In this document: positions 40,446 to 42,562 of the stretch, in pieces
Numbering within the stretch: the stretch's first letter is position 1
How the letters are laid out: every line of letters begins with the position of its first letter
DNA from: Solirubrobacterales bacterium
Lineage (GTDB): Bacteria > Actinomycetota > Thermoleophilia > Solirubrobacterales > Solirubrobacteraceae
Direction of reading: 5' to 3'
Assembly (NCBI GenBank): GCA_019244395.1
Contig: JAFASQ010000517.1
Location: forward strand, 1-42,562
Length of the DNA: 42,562 nucleotides
Program-made: the position numbers and the translations under genes
Notes under the pieces: generated by a model
Told to the model about the DNA's origin: nothing
Database searches by the model: none
Seen by the model: only the letters and a program-made list of their open reading frames with translations

Positions 40446-42221
40446 ATGTTGAAGCGAATCCATGCTCGCCGCACGTGGGGCGTGTCGGTCCTGGGCGTCT
40501 CGGCGGCCGTATTGGTCGTGGTCCTGGCGTCTGCGAGCGGCGGCGCCGCGGGCGCGACGCAGTCTCGATTGGTCGAGGTGTCCGCCAAGCTCGCCCCGAC
40601 CAGCCCGACGATCCCGGCCAAGCAGACGTGCGCCTCGGTCGCCAGCCTGGCTTCGCTGGCTGGGCTGCCGCGGTATCCCACAGCGGTCGCGTCGGCGACC
40701 GTGGTCCCGGCTTCGCCGGGGACCGCGACCACGCCGGCAAATCCCGAGTACTGCGACGTGAAAGGCATGATCGCGCCGCAGACCCACTTCGACCTCCAAC
40801 TGCCGACCAAGACATGGCAGGGGCGTTACCTGCAGAACGGCTGCGGCGGCTATTGCGGGACCGTCTCGGCCCAGACGTTCCCGTCGTGCGACGCCCAGCT
40901 CGGCGGCGACTTTGCCATGGCCACCGACGACGAAGGCCACGTCAGCTCCGGCGGCCTCGGCGGCAGCGGGCTGTTCGCCTTCAACGACCAGAAGCTGCGA
41001 CTGGAGTACGGATACCAGTCGGAGCAGGCGCTCTACGTGGTGTCGCGCTACATCGTCAACTACTTCTACGGACAGCCGCCCAACCGCTCGTACTACAACG
41101 GCTGCTCCGACGGTGGCCGCGAGGCGATGGAGATGGCCGAGCGCTATCCGGACGAGTTCGACGGGATCATCGCGGGTGCGCCGGAGATCATCGCGGGCCC
41201 GCTCAACGCCGAGCACCAGACGTGGGACGTGCGGGTCAACACCGACGCCCAGGGGAACGCGATCCTCACCGACGACAAGCTGCCCGCGCTCCACGCCGCG
41301 GTGATCAAGGCCTGCGCCGGCGATGACGGGGTCCCGGGAGACGGGATCATCACGGATCCGCAGAACTGCAGGTTTGATCCGGCCAGCATTCAGTGTCCGT
41401 CCGGGGTTGACAACACCTTGTGCCTGACGCCGGCGCAGGTGCAGGTCGTGCGCGAGTTCTATGCGGGCCCCTCCGATCCGCGCGGACGACTGCTCTACCC
41501 GGGTGGGCTACCGTACGGGTCCGAGCTGGGATGGTCGGTGTTCGAGCTGCCTCCGAGTTCGAATGGCGGAAAGGTGCCGACCACGTTGTCACTTGACTAC
41601 TTCGGGCTGTCGTTGCCCTACCTCCGCTACCAGCTCCTGCCGGTTGGGCAGCTGGGGCCGGATCCGTTCCAGTGGCGGTTCGACGACGCTGGATTCCGCT
41701 CGATGTTCCCCGTGGCCAACATCTGGGACGCGATGTCGACGGATCTGCGCGCGTTCCGGGCGCACGGCGGAAAGCTGATCATGTGGCAGGGATGGTCTGA
41801 TAACGGCATCCCGCCATCCGGCACCGTCGACTATTACGACGTGCTGTCGCAGCGAATGGGCGGGCTGAGCTCGACGCGGCAGTTCGCCCGGCTGTTCATG
41901 GTGCCCTCGGTGTATCACTGCGGCGGGAGCTACGCCGGCGCGACCGTCCCGGACATGATCTTTCCGATGGTGCAGTGGGTCGAGGGCGGGAGCGCGCCCA
42001 GCCAGCTCACGGTTCAGTACGGCGCCACCACGACCCGGCCCGTGTATCCCTACCCGTTGATCCCGCGCTACAACGGGAGCGGCGATCCGAACGCTGCTTC
42101 GAGCTTCCATCCGGTGGCGTCTCCCGGGGCGCACTACACCGACTGGATCGGCAACTATCTGTTCTACGAGCCGGTCGGTGGCGACGTCCGCGCGGACCAA
42201 GGCTACGCCCGGCGCGGGTGA
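40446..42221 (+). CDS. Secreted tannase/feruloyl esterase family protein
   Basis: A ~591-aa exported serine esterase. Signal segment ~12-36 after a basic start. The tannase-fold landmarks are complete: nucleophile in GCSDGG (Cys220-Ser221), Asp452 in GWSDNG, and HC at 491-492 (His491 next to Cys492), the Cys pair being the disulfide that links the catalytic Ser and His in this family. A long lid region lies between ~260 and 440. It should hydrolyse aromatic esters (gallate, ferulate or similar), consistent with growth on plant material. The ATG at 40446 has a strong SD (gggaggga upstream). It ends at a 10-bp hairpin. Confidence 0.93.
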   Translation: MLKRIHARRTWGVSVLGVSAAVLVVVLASASGGAAGATQSRLVEVSAKLAPTSPTIPAKQTCASVASLASLAGLPRYPTAVASATVVPASPGTATTPANPEYCDVKGMIAPQTHFDLQLPTKTWQGRYLQNGCGGYCGTVSAQTFPSCDAQLGGDFAMATDDEGHVSSGGLGGSGLFAFNDQKLRLEYGYQSEQALYVVSRYIVNYFYGQPPNRSYYNGCSDGGREAMEMAERYPDEFDGIIAGAPEIIAGPLNAEHQTWDVRVNTDAQGNAILTDDKLPALHAAVIKACAGDDGVPGDGIITDPQNCRFDPASIQCPSGVDNTLCLTPAQVQVVREFYAGPSDPRGRLLYPGGLPYGSELGWSVFELPPSSNGGKVPTTLSLDYFGLSLPYLRYQLLPVGQLGPDPFQWRFDDAGFRSMFPVANIWDAMSTDLRAFRAHGGKLIMWQGWSDNGIPPSGTVDYYDVLSQRMGGLSSTRQFARLFMVPSVYHCGGSYAGATVPDMIFPMVQWVEGGSAPSQLTVQYGATTTRPVYPYPLIPRYNGSGDPNAASSFHPVASPGAHYTDWIGNYLFYEPVGGDVRADQGYARRG

Positions 42222-42226
42222 CGGTG

Positions 42227-42273
42227 GCGCTTGGGATAAAACTGGGTCCATCCTGAAGTTTCTTCCCAAGCGC
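42227..42273. terminator. Bidirectional-type hairpin between tannase and M20 peptidase genes
   Basis: A perfect 10-bp inverted repeat (gcgcttggga 42227-42236, tcccaagcgc 42264-42273) with a 27-base AT-richer loop. It starts 6 bases after the tannase stop and lies 31 bases from the convergent gene's stop. Confidence 0.55.
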
Positions 42274-42304
42274 GCGGCGGGGGGCGGCGCGCCGACGGGT
42301 GCGT

Positions 42305-42562
42305 TCAGCCCAGCAGTTCGCGCGCCAGATCGCGGTAGCAGGCGGTGGCGAAGCCGAGGTCGCGCACGTCGATCCGCTCGTCCGCGCTGTGGACGAGGGG
42401 CGAGGCCTCGAGGAGCCCCTGGTGGCGCTGGGGGAAGAAACCGTAGGCGACGCAATCGGGGAAGGCGTCGCGGAACCAGCGCGAGTCCGAGAAGCCGGGG
42501 AGAATGACCGGCACGGTCTCCGCCCCCGGGTCCTGCGCCCGGACCCATCCGTCGATCGCCGT
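42305..42562 (-). CDS. M20-type metallopeptidase, C-terminal fragment
   Basis: The reading frame is open to the window edge and ends with the stop at 42305, giving ~85 residues of the C-terminus. PVILPGFSDSRWFR and VHSADERIDVRDLGFATACYRDLARELLG match the end of M20 peptidases (dipeptidase/carboxypeptidase/deacetylase superfamily), where the His of HSADE is a metal ligand. Substrate cannot be determined. Convergent with the tannase gene. Confidence 0.8.
   Translation of the reverse strand, partial: TAIDGWVRAQDPGAETVPVILPGFSDSRWFRDAFPDCVAYGFFPQRHQGLLEASPLVHSADERIDVRDLGFATACYRDLARELLG

Overview
The window is high-GC (about 70%), gene-dense DNA with no stretch of 300 bases or more without a gene, no tRNA or rRNA, no CRISPR array and no phage or IS genes. 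It looks like a chromosomal segment of a soil actinobacterium, most likely class Thermoleophilia (Solirubrobacterales-like). I infer this from base composition, frequent GTG/TTG starts, a secreted S8 peptidase ending in Trp-Ser repeats, and a basic C-terminal surface domain on the 1239-aa secreted protein of a kind I associate with that class. The species cannot be named from sequence alone.

Left part (1-21.9 kb) is mostly household genes. It holds the 3' end of an aromatic amino-acid lyase, a secreted subtilase two bases upstream of a membrane GGDEF-EAL protein, a small Arg-rich 'GPERR' protein, and class II fumarase. These are followed by a SnoaL-tailed ECF sigma factor diverging from a DHA2-type MFS exporter, an acetolactate-synthase-like TPP enzyme, a SpoIID-type protein, a PolI-like 5'-3' exonuclease, a CPA1 antiporter and a BCS1-like AAA ATPase. 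Then come YchF coupled to a PAP2 phosphatase and a DUF2332 protein, a ribokinase-type kinase, a crotonase and a lipoprotein.

The centre (21.9-38.3 kb) is the most interesting part. In a row of divergent and convergent pairs lie an NDP-sugar epimerase, a secreted GH114 endo-alpha-1,4-galactosaminidase-like enzyme, GlmR (YvcK), GlmS, a LuxR-type response regulator, two small coiled-coil proteins, a 12-TM membrane protein translationally coupled to a PelF-type GT4 glycosyltransferase, a signal-less Agd3-like deacetylase, an Asp-less response regulator, a lipoprotein, and a large secreted Agd3-like deacetylase with Ig-like repeats. Together they read as a locus that makes, exports, deacetylates and trims an alpha-1,4-linked (acetyl)galactosamine polymer. 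The enzyme set resembles the fungal galactosaminogalactan cluster (GT4, Agd3, GH114 Ega3, epimerase Uge3) as much as bacterial pel. PelA, B, C, D and E are not present in the window. GlmS and GlmR would feed UDP-GlcNAc, the epimerase would turn it into UDP-GalNAc, PelF plus the 12-TM protein would polymerise and export, and the deacetylases and GH114 would modify the product.

Right part (38.3-42.6 kb) carries a minus-strand operon (nicotinate phosphoribosyltransferase-like, methylmalonyl-CoA epimerase-like, a 75-aa protein), a secreted tannase/feruloyl-esterase family protein, and the C-terminus of an M20-type peptidase cut by the window edge.

Non-coding structure of note: a 4 x 25-bp tandem repeat that contains the stop codons of two convergent genes; two copies of a GC-rich multi-hairpin element, each directly after the stop codon of a minus-strand gene; and a branched, possibly bistable leader in front of the secreted deacetylase.
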